Assembly (NCBI GenBank): GCA_020881915.1
Contig: JAJFPB010000002.1
Location: 4,971,001-5,035,000 of the forward strand
Reading direction: 5' to 3'
Source: Paramyrothecium sp. XJ0827
Lineage: Eukaryota > Ascomycota > Sordariomycetes > Hypocreales > Stachybotryaceae
Length of the DNA stretch: 64,000 bases
The translations under genes and the position numbers were made by a program. Positions 34,165-44,912 of this stretch are shown piece after piece. Numbering within the stretch: the first letter of the stretch is position 1; the number at the start of each line of letters is the position of its first letter. A model generated the notes under the pieces. The model was not told the DNA's origin. It did no database searches and saw nothing but the letters and a program-made list of their open reading frames with translations.

Positions 34165-34715
34165 ATGTTGTCGTCCAACTTCCTGCTTGTCGCTTTTGGC
34201 TCCTTGGCCATTGCATCGCCCACTCTCGATAAGCGGGCCATCACCTGCCTCAGAGTTGGCGCCACGGCGACAGCGCGATGGACGAATAGGGCGGGCCAGG
34301 CTTGCACCTTCACTGGTGTTGTCGGCAGCAACTTCGGCGCGAACCCCTCGGGATCTGGAGAGTAAGTCAGTGGAAAGCTTATCGTAAAGTCCATAGCTTA
34401 CCCAATTTCTCCAGCTACTCTTGCAATGGCCGTTGTGGAGCCGGCTGCTCGGGCTTTGCTCTGGGCAACGTCTACACCCAGGACTGTTTCTCACACGATA
34501 TCTGCTCTTATTTCAACAGTGCAAGCGGTGGTGCCAGGTATGTCAGGAACAAGCTGCCCTTCAAGAGCCAACTGACAAGGTCTAGTGACCCTAACTGCGG
34601 TGCTGCATACAATGCTGCTGTAGACGATACGGCTGGTGGATTGGGCAGTGGATGCTCACAAACAAACCCCAGAAACTCCGTCTCGAAGCCCAGTACCCAA
34701 CCAGTTTGCCGGTAG
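34165..34715 (+). CDS. Small secreted cysteine-rich protein with phospholipase-A2-like CxxxHD motif
   Basis: Exons 34165-34361, 34415-34537 and 34586-34715 (introns 53 and 48 nt) give 149 residues. A signal peptide (MLSSNFLLVAFGSLAIASP) is followed by LDKR, a likely kexin cleavage site. The N-terminal third has ITCLRVGATATARWTN. The second part, CNGRCGAGCSGFALGNVYTQ then DCFSHDICSYF and DPNCGAAYNAAVDD, has the C-x3-HD-x-C arrangement of secreted phospholipase A2 catalytic helices and a second Asp downstream, though it is much shorter than typical PLA2. I recall similar uncharacterised secreted proteins in many Sordariomycetes. All splice phases close (2, 2). Both the small size and Cys content fit an effector or toxin-like secreted protein, but activity is not shown. 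Confidence 0.8.
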
Positions 34716-35617
34716 AATACAAAGCCATTAGGCAATATCATTTCCACATTATTAGTGTAAACACTCAGGTCTTGCACCTTTCCCATTAGCCGCCCTGTTC
34801 CCGGGGCTATTCCATATTTGATCCCTCGCGGGGACTAAACATGGACCCTCGGGACTTCGGCAGTTCGTAGGCTTAGTGGAGCAGCGAGCTGTCAGAAGGA
34901 AGAAACTCCACCACAAAATTTCGTCATTAACATCGGTGTGGAGCCCGGAGCCTTCCGAGCTGAGGTTTGCGGGGAAAACGCCATTGGCTTCCTGGTCAGG
35001 GGTTCCCACCGATTTTGCGTGATATTCATGGTGAGTAATCGTTCGAATGTTAATGGATAACGAGTATCACTTTGGCGAAGCCGTAAGCTCATCATTTTGA
35101 AGTGATGCTCTAAAACAAACCACAAGCTTCAAGAACGACGGAGACATTTTGGACCATTAAATAGGCAATTATTGCAGCTGAGGCAATGGTTGAATCAACA
35201 CATGAGCTTCATGTTCAACACTGCTACCGTCCCTCCCACTTACAGTAAGCGACGGACAACTCAGATCTTTTGAGATGTCATGTCTTCTCCAGTTTGCTCC
35301 CTTGGTATTATCGCCCAAGAAGACAGTATGAACCTTTCATCTTTTAATAACAAAATGAAGACACGAACGATGCTTAGTTATGTGACGTTATCTGCAAACC
35401 TGCGGCAGGCAATGCGGTCAATCACATAATTTGAGATAACAACCTCAAGCTGAGACAAAGCTATGCGTCAGATCTCAATCTGTAGCATTGGTATGCTCTG
35501 TCTTACATCACAATCTCGCCGGCTGTTTTGAATTTTGATCTGATCTTCACCATGCATATCACAGAGGAAGTTGGCTTCTAAAACAGTCACCGGCGCAGGT
35601 CTCGAGGCGGGCCGCGG
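34716..35617. other. Intergenic
   Basis: AT-rich sequence with no domain-bearing frame. The last part borders the reductase relic; the in-frame stop at 35579-35581 and absence of an ATG show that the relic has no start here. Confidence 0.5.
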
Positions 35618-36952
35618 CATCATTTACTCCCGAGACAAAGTACACTGCGGTTCGTGAAAGCGCCAAGAGACAATCACCCAACGATACTACCAATATTCGG
35701 CACTGCCTATATATGCCGGCTGGTGCTCTCAACTTCTGTTGCTCGTGTTTATGTTCTGGCAAGGGGTGGAGAGAGGTATGCTGCAGTCCCTATTCACATG
35801 AAATGGGTCTAACACCCTTCCAGTCGCCTATGGGACGTTTGGCAATCTAACTTGCCCGCCCATATCTTCCATCGACTTCGCGAGTCTGGCAAAATTACCG
35901 CGTTCGACGGCGATATTACTCTGTCCAATTGTGGACTGAACGAGACGGATCTAGTTACCCTTCACAAGAATGTCAACATTGTTGTGCACGCCGCATCGAC
36001 GATAAATCTTGTGTCGTCACTCGCAACTATCTCACCGACAATAATATATGGCTCGTTGAATGTAGAGAAATTGGCCATTGCTTGCTCAAAACTGGTCAAG
36101 TTTATCTACATTTCCACTGCATACTCCGGCGTCTTCTTGACAACGAACCCCGATGGGTCGGTCACAGGGGCAGATTCAACGATCCCAGAGACCATACGGC
36201 CAATTCCAAAATGGTCCAAATCACTAGAAAATCTCTTGGAAGAGCTAGAGGCTTCTGGGACTACTGAGGAGTATCAACTCGTCCAGTTTTTCAGTGCTTA
36301 TAGCTATGCTAAGAATCTTACTGAGCGATTATTGCTACGGAATTTTGAGGAAAAGTCTATAACCAGCAAGTTATTGATATTCCGCCCTTGCATGATTGGC
36401 CCCGCAGAACAGCTTCCATTTCCCTTTTTTGAGCATACTGGCTCATGCCCCTTTACATCATTCTTCAGCGCAGCCCTAGCGATACCTCCTGCTAGATTAG
36501 GTTTCTCCTCATACCTCCCTGGCCCAAAAAAGTCCCGGTACATGGAGATACCGATCGACATCGCCATCAATCGTCTTATAGTACATACTGCATATGGAAC
36601 AGCTGGTTGTGTTCACGCTGTCCCGATAGCGGGCCAATTGTTGGCGGAAACCTGGGACCAAGTCATGGAACTCAGGCATGTTTTGGAGGGTCGCCCACAG
36701 ATGGTCTGGTTCAAAGATCACTGGAGTTCAAAAAGGATTTGCACGCTAGGCAAGGTTTTTAATCTCTGCGGAACTGCTTTAATCTTTGAGGACTCTAGGT
36801 CAACTGAAATTTGGAAACTTATGAGCGACGTTAATAAAGCTTCCTGGCCACTCTGGGGCTACAGCGAAACCGATAATGCCCGGTACTTTGCTGGAAGTCA
36901 AAAGGCATTGAAGGATGCGGCTCTCAGTAGCTCGACACAGCTACTGCTATAA
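35618..36952 (+). pseudogene. Relic of a fatty acyl-CoA-reductase-like (NAD_binding_4 / male-sterility type) protein
   Basis: A 3' exon (35824-36952) encodes 376 residues typical of the extended SDR family: GDITLSNCGLNETDL, NVNIVVHAASTINL, KFIYISTAYSGVF and the catalytic YSYAK (Tyr-x3-Lys), ending YFAGSQKALKDAAL. It joins with good splice signals (GTATGC...TTCCAG, intron 35776-35823) to an upstream frame ending VARVYVLARGGER, as in the family. The expected nucleotide-binding motif TGATGxxG just before it, however, reads ILPIFGTAYIC, so the glycine pattern is lost. That frame also has no ATG after the stop at 35579. Relatives reduce acyl-CoA or acyl-thioesters. I judge it a decayed gene; an undetected upstream exon and a functional but divergent protein is the alternative. 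Confidence 0.6.
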
Positions 36953-37217
36953 AGACAGCCTTGAAGCAAGAGTTTCTTGATTGTTTTCAGTACTAGACAC
37001 GACGAATCTGACACACTTGAGGCCCTTCGCCAAGTAGCCATTCAGTCTCTTTAATTCAGTCTCTCAAACTCATTTCTCTCTTCGTAGGATAATTGAGCTC
37101 GATGTCATCTTAACCATAATCTAAAAAGATCAATAAATTTGACGCACAATCTGCTTTTAGCCGTATAAGTCCGTTGAAGTGGCGAAACGTCCAGAACACA
37201 TGTGAAATTTGGAAGCT

Positions 37218-37905
37218 CTAGCATTCTCTACTGGTGAATGTCAGGTAGTCATGGATCTCCGCATCAACGTGGATGATCAAGTGCAATTTTGTGACATTTA
37301 ATCCTATTCGTTTCTTGGATTCTGCTTTGAAGGCCTCTAAGACGTGGCTCATTATCGGAAAGTTAGCGCCAGTATTTTCGGCTACGAGAACAAAACAAAG
37401 TTCGGAGGCTAAAATTGCCACGAGGAATTGGTGAGTTTCTGATCTTGCTGGTGTGTGTTCAGATAGGAGGCTTGAGCTAAAGTGAAAGGGCAGTTGCCCC
37501 CAAACCGCCAGGAAGACCCAAAACCAATACCCATTACTTCAGCACAATCTCGGGCTGTAGATCATCTTCTCTGTCCCACGGAAACCCATACTTCCAAACT
37601 AACTCGCTTCTCTGTTTCTCAGTCGAGAAAACCACAACACAGGAATACTCGGAAATATTGAGGCTAACAAGCTCGTACAGGCCGCGCGAGATATGCTTGG
37701 TTACTTGAATAAGAGCGTGATGAATAGCTTCATTGGTGCTTGTGCGAAGCGTGCGGAAGTCGGAAGCCGCATTGATGTTGATGAAGATGACATCAACTTT
37801 ATCCACAGCGATGTACCTTGAAGACGAGGGTTCAGAACCAGGCCATGTGGACGGATTGGTTGAAGGATCCACGCTGTATTGGATCGTTTTGTTGTCGTCT
37901 GCCAT
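37218..37905 (-). CDS. Hypothetical protein, possible two-exon gene
   Basis: ATG 37905 opens 123 residues that end at a TAA at 37536-37534. If an intron 37537-37444 (GTAATG donor, CAAG acceptor) is removed, the frame continues through 37443-37218 for 197 residues in all. Both parts look protein-like: regular hydrophobic patterns such as DKVDVIFININAASDF and YSCVVVFSTEKQRSELVWKY, then ELCFVLVAENTGANFPIMSH and LHLIIHVDAEIHDYL. No family is recognised. It could be a small alpha/beta cytosolic protein. The AAG acceptor is weak, so the short one-exon form is possible; decay of an older gene is also possible in this region. Confidence 0.4.
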
Positions 37906-38537
37906 TATCGTTGGAGATGGCACAAGTTTCTTGCCGAGAAGTAATGGTAAGTAGATTTGCTTGTGGGCAGCTGACAGTTTTTGTGACTAGTGTAGACCAC
38001 GAGTGATGCCCACAGTACTTATAGGAGTTGCCTCCGATCTCGATTGTGGTTACCCCTCGAATTTCATGTATGCGTACCTCAGGTCTTACACGTATCCTCG
38101 TCATATGATTCAAAGTATCCTGAGTCTCGGGTGCAAGGACGCAGACAAGGTCGCCGTGACGACAAAAGTTCACATCGCAGTGAGGGCCCATCCTAGAATG
38201 TGTTGGTTCATCGTTTTACGAGGCCTAATGTGGTATGTCGATAGACGCGCCCTCTGGCACCTTCCTTATTCGACCTGCACTGAGCACGAACGAAACAGCT
38301 GTGATAACCAACAAGCAGTGTTGAGTAGTCTGGAGAACCAACAGCCATTGCCACTGCCACGAAGTATATGTGCTTGGAGTGACCCATACAAGAGGAGAGG
38401 GAAATAGAAGGTGTGCTAGTTTCCTCGCCATTTAAGCTCAACTTGCCAAGGACACTACTAGGTCAAAGAAAATTAAATGGCTAATAGTTCTTTAGGCTAG
38501 AAGAATAAAAGAAAGAGGAAATATTTTATAAGTATTC
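37906..38537. other. Intergenic
   Basis: Sequence between the hypothetical gene and the tandem array. Short frames only, without domain signals. Confidence 0.45.
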
Positions 38538-38735
38538 TATTCTTTTAATATTCTTTTAATATTCTTTTAATATTCTTTTAATATTCTTTTAATATTCTTT
38601 TAATATTCTTTTAATATTCTTTTAATATTCTTTTAATATTCTTTTAATATTCTTTTAATATTCTTTTAATATTCTTTTAATATTCTTTTAATATTCTTTT
38701 AATATTCTTTTAATATTCTTTTAATATTCTTTTAA
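38538..38735. repeat. Perfect tandem array, 18 copies of an 11-bp AT-rich unit
   Basis: The unit TATTCTTTTAA repeats 18 times without a single mismatch (198 bp), followed by a partial unit (TATTCTTT). The period is close to the helical repeat of DNA and places a T4 run once per turn, so the segment should be strongly curved. It lies 222 bp beyond the 3' end of the C2H2 gene. Perfect identity implies recent expansion or homogenisation. Confidence 0.95.
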
Positions 38736-38957
38736 TATTCTTTCTATATTATCTCTTAATATCTCCCTTTTAATATGAAATAGGTATTTAAGCAATCTCC
38801 TTCAGTGTTATATCCCCTATTAAAGCTCTTATAGCTCTTTGCCATGAAAAATCCCCCCTTCCTTAAGTAGCAAGGGGTACGTATAGATGTATGTACATTT
38901 TGTATTTTCGTTTGTATATCACTGAGTTACACTCAAACCTATAATGTAAGCGAGTGT

Positions 38958-39917
38958 TCACGACCCATCCTCTTCATCGGATATGTTGAGAGCTGGATAG
39001 ATGACATCATCCGATACGGGTTTCGTGCCACCATATGCACCCTGAATATATGCTACTGCCTGGTCCTGGTCATTCGATACGTACCCGGAATCTCTGTCAT
39101 CTCTTGCGGCATCGTGCCCACTGGGTAAAAGGTAGCGTTCGCTTTGAGCTTGTTTCTGAGCTTGAGATAAGCCAGGGGCTGTTATTCTTTGCTTCGCTGT
39201 CGGTGCCGGTGCATATGGTCCTTCAACCTCCGGTGGCTGATAGCCTCGAAGGAAACCATTGGTTGGAGAGTAGAGTGATGTGGAGGGCCCAGAGTAGGCA
39301 GTATAACTGGATGGCTGCAGACTCCGGCTTGCATCGGGTGGAGTGAGCGGCTTAACATCTAGTAACAGTGTTAGTGTGTCACATCCGATTGTGAATCCAA
39401 GGTTTCCTCATAGGCTCTTACGATAACAGGATGGGACCGGAATCCCACAAACGCGATTGACATCGGCCAGTTCCTTTTCTCCGACGATGGTTTTGATCTT
39501 CCCAAACTGCTCCCATTGCTGAGCTGTGAGTCTTTGTTCCTTGTGCTTCGCTTGAGGGTTCTCCCTGCCACGTTCTCTCCATTGGCAGGTGGAGACATGT
39601 TTCTTCATCTCAGCTTCGGCTGGTCCAATGCACTTAGTGCCCGTCCATGAGAGGCCGCACCACGAACAACCATAAATGTAGCTGTGTTTTCGCGTAATAT
39701 GCTGCCTAGTAATCTCATTAGATCAGGATTTAGGGAATTAAAAGGTCTGGTATACATGCCTGAGGTCTCCTAAAGAGCCCCAACCTTCATTAACGTGGCA
39801 GTGGGCAACCCTCTCTTCGGCCGCGTCGACGGTCGCGAAAGGGCACTTCAGCCCGTTCAATCTTATAACGCTCTTATCGAATCTCTCTGACTTGACGCTG
39901 TTTCTCTTGCGGCCCAT
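38958..39917 (-). CDS. C2H2-like zinc-finger protein of a fungal-specific family
   Basis: Exons 39917-39756, 39701-39422 and 39358-38958 (introns 54 and 63 nt) encode 280 residues. The last exon has no ATG and is easy to miss, but the frame stays open for 133 codons and closes in phase. The N-terminal half has LKCPFATVD, CHVNEGWGSLGDLRHHITRKH, then YGCSWCGLSW and HVSTC. These are degenerate C2H2 fingers of the kind found in many uncharacterised ascomycete proteins (CPF...C...W...L..H..R.H..C..C), followed by the family block RLTAQQWEQFGKIK...VNRVCGIPVPSC. The C-terminal half is Gln/Pro/Ser-rich and ends in an acidic ISDEEDGS. Such proteins are probably nuclear. At intron 1 a GT donor (GTATAC) with a CAG acceptor was preferred; a GC-AG alternative would change one residue only. 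Confidence 0.75.
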
Positions 39918-40797
39918 AATCACGCGATAGATCTGATTGTCGATTGATCTATTTTCGACTGGTTGTCATGATACGATCGAATTGGGATATGTACGACTCT
40001 ACTCGGCTGGCGCGGGAGCTTCCGGCCGCGCCCCGACTCGAGCTCGCAAGAGCGGTAAATGGAGCACTTGTAGGCGAGGTGTCGCGGAAGGTCGCTATCT
40101 GGTACGTGGTGGCGGATGATCTGCTTGAAGAGGACGAGGATTGTGATGCATTCGGCATTCGCGTGAATAATCGTAGCAAACAACTAAAGTCGAGATAGTC
40201 TTCAACAATGGCGGCGCGGGCGAGCCTGTTTTCTCAGGCGGGGAGGAGGATCTATCAGTCAAGAAAATGTATCATTGTGGGAGCAAGTTGGGCCGAATGC
40301 AACTGAGGCGAAAGAGGCCCAATCACGAAATCCTGCGATCGCAAAATGCAGACGCGCTCGACACCCCGCGCCCTCCGTATTAGGGCTACGCCACGTTGGT
40401 TACATCACTATGGCCCTCTTGTTACCCCTGGGAACAGAGACTGGGCTTGTGCTGCTCGGGTGGAATCACGAAGAATCTGTCGTAGTATGGAGGATTTGGG
40501 AATCTCGGTATCGCACCGTCACAATGCATCGACTATGAAGACTTGATGCATTTTCCTGGGATACTTTGCATTCATCGGCAAAGACCTGTGGCATCCTGTA
40601 GAAATGGCATCCTGCCATCGCAAAGAATAAAAGCAAAGACAAAGGGCAAGGTCCATGGTATAGTTGCAATCGCAGGAAAAAGCCCTGATTACGTCGACCT
40701 GGGCTCCCAGGCCCTTGCTCACAGACTCTCTTGCTGTGCAACAGAAGTCACAACCTGCTTGTGTTGCTTTTCATCCTATCCATCACCTCACCCAAAC
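39918..40797. other. Intergenic, divergent promoters
   Basis: Lies between the divergently oriented C2H2 gene and the orphan membrane-protein gene. A plus-strand frame at 39968-40198 (about 76 residues, from an ATG) is open but shows no domain or splice context; I do not call it. Confidence 0.45.
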
Positions 40798-41527
40798 ATG
40801 TCACGAAACCCCGAGAGCCACCAAAATGCCGTCGAGGAGGCCAGTGTCCAGATTGGCAGTGATCCGACTGGCGGACCTGAATTAGGCGTCCGCCCGCAGC
40901 CTGGTGGGACGCCTTTCCTACGTTGTGCTCTAGACGACGGTTTTGGGCGAACCAGCCTCCATTTGGTCCCAATTTCTGCTGTCATGTCCAGAGGCCAGGC
41001 GATGCAGCAGGTGTCCAAGCACCAGGACGAACACACGAATGGGGTTTCCCGACTCGTCCGACGTTACCTGATCCAGGACACTGTTCAGATTGTCCCAATT
41101 GTTGCCGTAAGCCTGACATACACCCCCAATCGATCCTCCTGGCATGCGGCTTGACCCGGCTAACTGAATCTCACCCCAGGCCTTTACAGCAGGGCTAGAA
41201 TCCTGCCAACCTAGCGAAGCCGCTATAATTGGCAGAGGTCGCGATTGCCCGGAGCTTACACAAGCGATGCGTCGACCGACACTTTTCACTAGCGACCGGG
41301 ATGGCGTGTTCGTCCAGCTGCACCCCGACGTCCTGACGACGTCTGCGAGCCCCAATGCATTGCATCTCAGCGGCGAACTTCGAAGGAACGTTCTGGGCGT
41401 TGTTATCATCAGTGTAGTCTTCCTGACTTTTCTTGTCGGGACCTTGGCGGCCGGACCCGTCGTGGGATTCGGCGGTGCCACGGTGATCGGAAGCCTCCTG
41501 TACTGGCGGTTCAGGACAGCGAATTAA
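40798..41527 (+). CDS. Hypothetical protein with C-terminal membrane segment
   Basis: ATG 40798 opens exon 40798-41106, which joins exon 41180-41527 through a 73-nt intron with a canonical donor (GTAAGC), a GGCTAACTG branch site and a CCCCAG acceptor, phase 0. The product is 218 residues. The N-terminal half is hydrophilic and Gly/Pro/Gln-rich, with a region LVRRYLIQDTVQIVPIVAAF in the centre. Residues about 176-213 are hydrophobic (VLGVVIISVVFLTFLVGTLA then VVGFGGATVIGSLLYW), giving one or two membrane helices and a short WRFRTAN tail. I do not recognise a family. The clean intron and frame continuity are the main evidence that it is a gene. Confidence 0.6.
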
Positions 41528-42498
41528 CTGCTGCGTTTATTGGTCTGCAGGATGGATCATGGTTCCAACCTAGATTGATAGATGATCGATTTAAAGGGCT
41601 CTAGAGTATCATTTGTCCTCCAGACGCAATTGATCTTTGAAGAAAAATTAAAGTGTAAAAGAACGAGATAGCCGTTGCTCCTCCTGAACTTGTGATGTGA
41701 ATTTCTTTCCCTTTCCGAGACGTTTACCCTGTATTGCAATTCCGACCAGTGATATGACTGTTTCTCCATCCTTCATTAGTCCAGATAATAAGGAGCGAGT
41801 AGTCTAAAGACCGTTCAATAACCCCATCGTCTAGCAGCCAAGAACCTGAACAGTGCTATACCATACAGTGACACGACAACATAGCTACCGATGCTAATCG
41901 TAGGCCGCGACAGAGCTTCTCATAGCAGATCCTCTCTGCGGCATCCAGGAACCAAGCCGGTTGCCGACTTGGCGATTATCCCCGCACAGGAGAATCCTCC
42001 GCATACAGGCCGTCATGACCCCTGCCAACACCGCATTCTTGTCAGTCTTTGCCTTATCAAGCAGACGCGGGGAAGCCGAGCATGGGCCTGGGAGCGGTGA
42101 TAACAGATTTGTGAGGAGCAGACCGATTGGCATCGAACCGACTGCGGAGTAGCTTCTGCTATCGCATCGACCGACAGGTTAACGTCCACTCACATCGCCT
42201 GTCAACTCCACTGACTGCTGCCAAAAAGCCCTGCAGCTCACACGGATTAGGCAGCTCAAAGGTGATCAGGGCACTAGAACAACGATGACGACTTGGACGA
42301 AGGCCCTTGTTTTCGTTGCCTTGATCTGATCACGCATGTGCCGTGCAGGCCCTGTGGTTTTTCCGTTGGATTAATGAGGCCGAGACAGAGTATTTAGATG
42401 TAAGGGGGCCCGTGTACCAAGTCGTCGCTTGGGGTGTCCTCTTCCTCTTGCTTCCCCCTCTACTCAAACAACTACCCAGAGATTTATTTAATTTTCCG
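41528..42498. other. Intergenic upstream of the M28 peptidase gene
   Basis: No supportable gene. An in-frame extension upstream of the peptidase ATG runs back to a GTG at 42343 and contains a hydrophobic stretch, but it lacks an ATG, and the signal peptide begins at 42499. Confidence 0.45.
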
Positions 42499-44912
42499 AT
42501 GAGGCTCTTTTACTTGGCGCTCGGGGGTTTACCCGTTGCGCATGCCTGTCAACGGGACTGGGATGCCCTGAATCGCCGCATTGCCAAGCATGCCGGTCAT
42601 TCCCACGCCAAGCGCGACGAGGTCCAATTCCCGCCCATCCTGTCCGAGGTGGAATCTGTGCTTGTCAATTCGTTTGATAGCAAATCCATTGATTCCTGGT
42701 CCTACTACTACACTCATGGCGACCACCTCGGCGGCCACAACCGCACCATGGCGGAGTGGACGAGGGATCAGTGGAATGACGCGGGGTTCAATGCACGCCT
42801 TGAGGAGTATGAGACACTTTCTCAGAGACTGATCCGACACTAACCGGCCCGACAGATTCTGGATCTGGTACACGGCGCCAATCCGCACATCCCTCACTCT
42901 GAATCGACCGGATGGGACTGTGCACGAGGTTAGCTTGATTGAGGATATGCTCGACGAGGACCCGACAACAAGCTATCCCAATCGGATTCCCGCGTACCAT
43001 GCCATGAGCGCTAGCGGCGATGTCACTGCAGAATATGTATATGTTGGGTAAGTCCTTGCCATAGACAGATTGTGACTTGCTGATGCTGACTTGGGTCAGA
43101 CGCGGCCAGCGTGCAGACTACCAGGTGCTTAAAGATGCAGGCATTGAGCTGAAGGGCAAGATTGCTCTCGCCATGTACGGTGGCATCTACCGTGGCACGA
43201 AGGTCAAGAACGCGCAGGTATGATTTCAGAATGATTTTCTGTGTGCCGAAGCTGACAGTCGCAGGATAATGGCATGATTGGCGCAGTGCTATTCACGGAT
43301 CCCCTAGAGGACGGTGAGATCATCGAAGCAAATGGTTACCTGCCGTACCCAGGTAGGGGCATCCGTAATTCCTTTGGAGACGCGTGTGATATTGATGCTG
43401 AATGCAGACGGCCCTGCGCGAAACCCTACTATGATTCAGCGAGGCAGCGTTCGCTTCTCCTCGATCTATTCTGGAGACCCAACCACCGTCGGTTACGCCT
43501 CGACCAAGGATGCACCAAGGAATGACATCAGGCCCTACAACCCATCCATTCCATCTGTTCCGATTAGCATCCGGGATGCCATCCCGCTATTGCAGGCCTT
43601 GGATGGCCATGGTGTAACTGGTGAAGAAGCAAACTGAACAAACTGGATCGGTAAGCTGAATGCCACGTATAGCACCGGTCCGAGCCCAGGTGCAACGCTC
43701 CATCTGGACCACCTGATGAATGCGACAACTGCTCCTGCATGGGACGTTATCGGAATCATCAACGGTACCCACGAAGATGAGGTTGTTGTCATCGGCAACC
43801 ATCGAGACGCATGGGTTATCGGAGGGGCTGCTGACCCCAACTCTGGAAGCGCCATCCTGATTGAAATGGCCAAGGCTTTTGGCAAGTTGGTGGAAAAGGG
43901 CTGGAAACCACGACGTACCATGTAGGTGATCTTTTCGTACATAGGGGTATGAACACTATTCTAATCTCTGTACAGCATTTTGGGTTCTTGGGATGCCGAG
44001 GAATTTGGCCTCCAAGGCTCCACCGAATGGGTTGAGTCCCGGTTACCTTGGTTAATCGCCAATGTCGTCTGCTACATCAACATTGATGTTGCAGTCTCCG
44101 GGCCTCGCACGGCTCTCTCAGGTTCAGGCGAGATGCATACGTTTGCTATTGAGCAAATGAAGAAGGTTCTGTTCCCAGACACCTTCAGCGAGTTCCCAAC
44201 GCTCTACGACATGTGGCACAACAGCACTGAGGGCGAGGTGCCGCCGCTTGGCAGTGGAAGTGATTACGCTTCATTCTACCACAATGGCATCAGTGCAATC
44301 GATATTGGTTCTGATGCGGGACGAACGGATCCGGTCTATCATTATCACGGGCACTATGACTCCTACACCTGGATGAGCCGCTTTGGCGACCCGGGCTTCA
44401 AGGTTCACACGGCCATGGGCCAGTGGTTGTCGCTTATTGCTTATCATGTGGTTGACGATGTTATCATTCCTTGGGACATGCCAAATGCTGGCAAGGTCCT
44501 CCAAACACACTATGAAGATCTCAACGAGACGATCAGCGAAACGTACCCCGAACTGAATCTCGACCTCTCGCCAATTGGGGATGCTATCAGCACATTCCAG
44601 GCAGCAGCCGAGCGCATCACAACCGTAGCGAAGCAAGCGGTGGCATTCAACGACACAGTCCTCATTGACGTTGTCAACAGCAAGTACAGAGACTTTCACA
44701 AGGGTTTTGCCAGTGCCGGTGGCTTGCCTGGGCGTCCAACCTTTCACAACGTCATCAGCGCCCCTGGTCTCGACAACGGATATGGTGCAGATGTGTTTCC
44801 GGCCGTGCAGGACAGCCTGAGCAGTGGCAAAGAAGAGCAAGCGGCTGAGTGGGTCGAAAGGAGTGCTTCTGCTATTCTGAGGGCCGCAGAGATTCTGAAA
44901 GTGGGCGAGTGA
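42499..44912 (+). pseudogene. Secreted M28 metallopeptidase (glutamate carboxypeptidase II-like) with an in-frame TGA
   Basis: Six exons (42499-42806, 42856-43047, 43100-43217, 43265-43352, 43408-43921, 43976-44912) close in frame over 719 codons, but codon 312 (43635-43637) is TGA in EEAN-stop-TNWIGKLNATYS, where relatives have Arg (CGA to TGA is one transition). The signal peptide is MRLFYLALGGLPVAHA. A protease-associated region (GKIALAMYGGIYRGTKVKNAQ) precedes the catalytic domain. Zinc ligands are all present: His in NHRDAWVIGGAADPNSGSA, Glu-Glu in WDAEEFGLQGS, Asp in YINIDVAVSG, His in HGHYDSYTW. A dimerisation domain closes the protein. Relatives release C-terminal amino acids outside the cell. 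Apart from the TGA all introns and motifs are intact, so inactivation is recent, or the codon is read through, or it is an error. Confidence 0.82.

Noticed and set aside
39968..40198. Plus-strand frame of about 76 residues divergent to the C2H2 gene
   Set aside because: Open but short, with no domain, no intron and no recognisable relatives; likely chance in GC-richer promoter DNA.
42800..42860. Apparent stop and frame change early in the M28 peptidase gene
   Set aside because: A normal 49-nt intron (42807-42855, GTATGA...GACAG with a CTAAC branch site) explains it.
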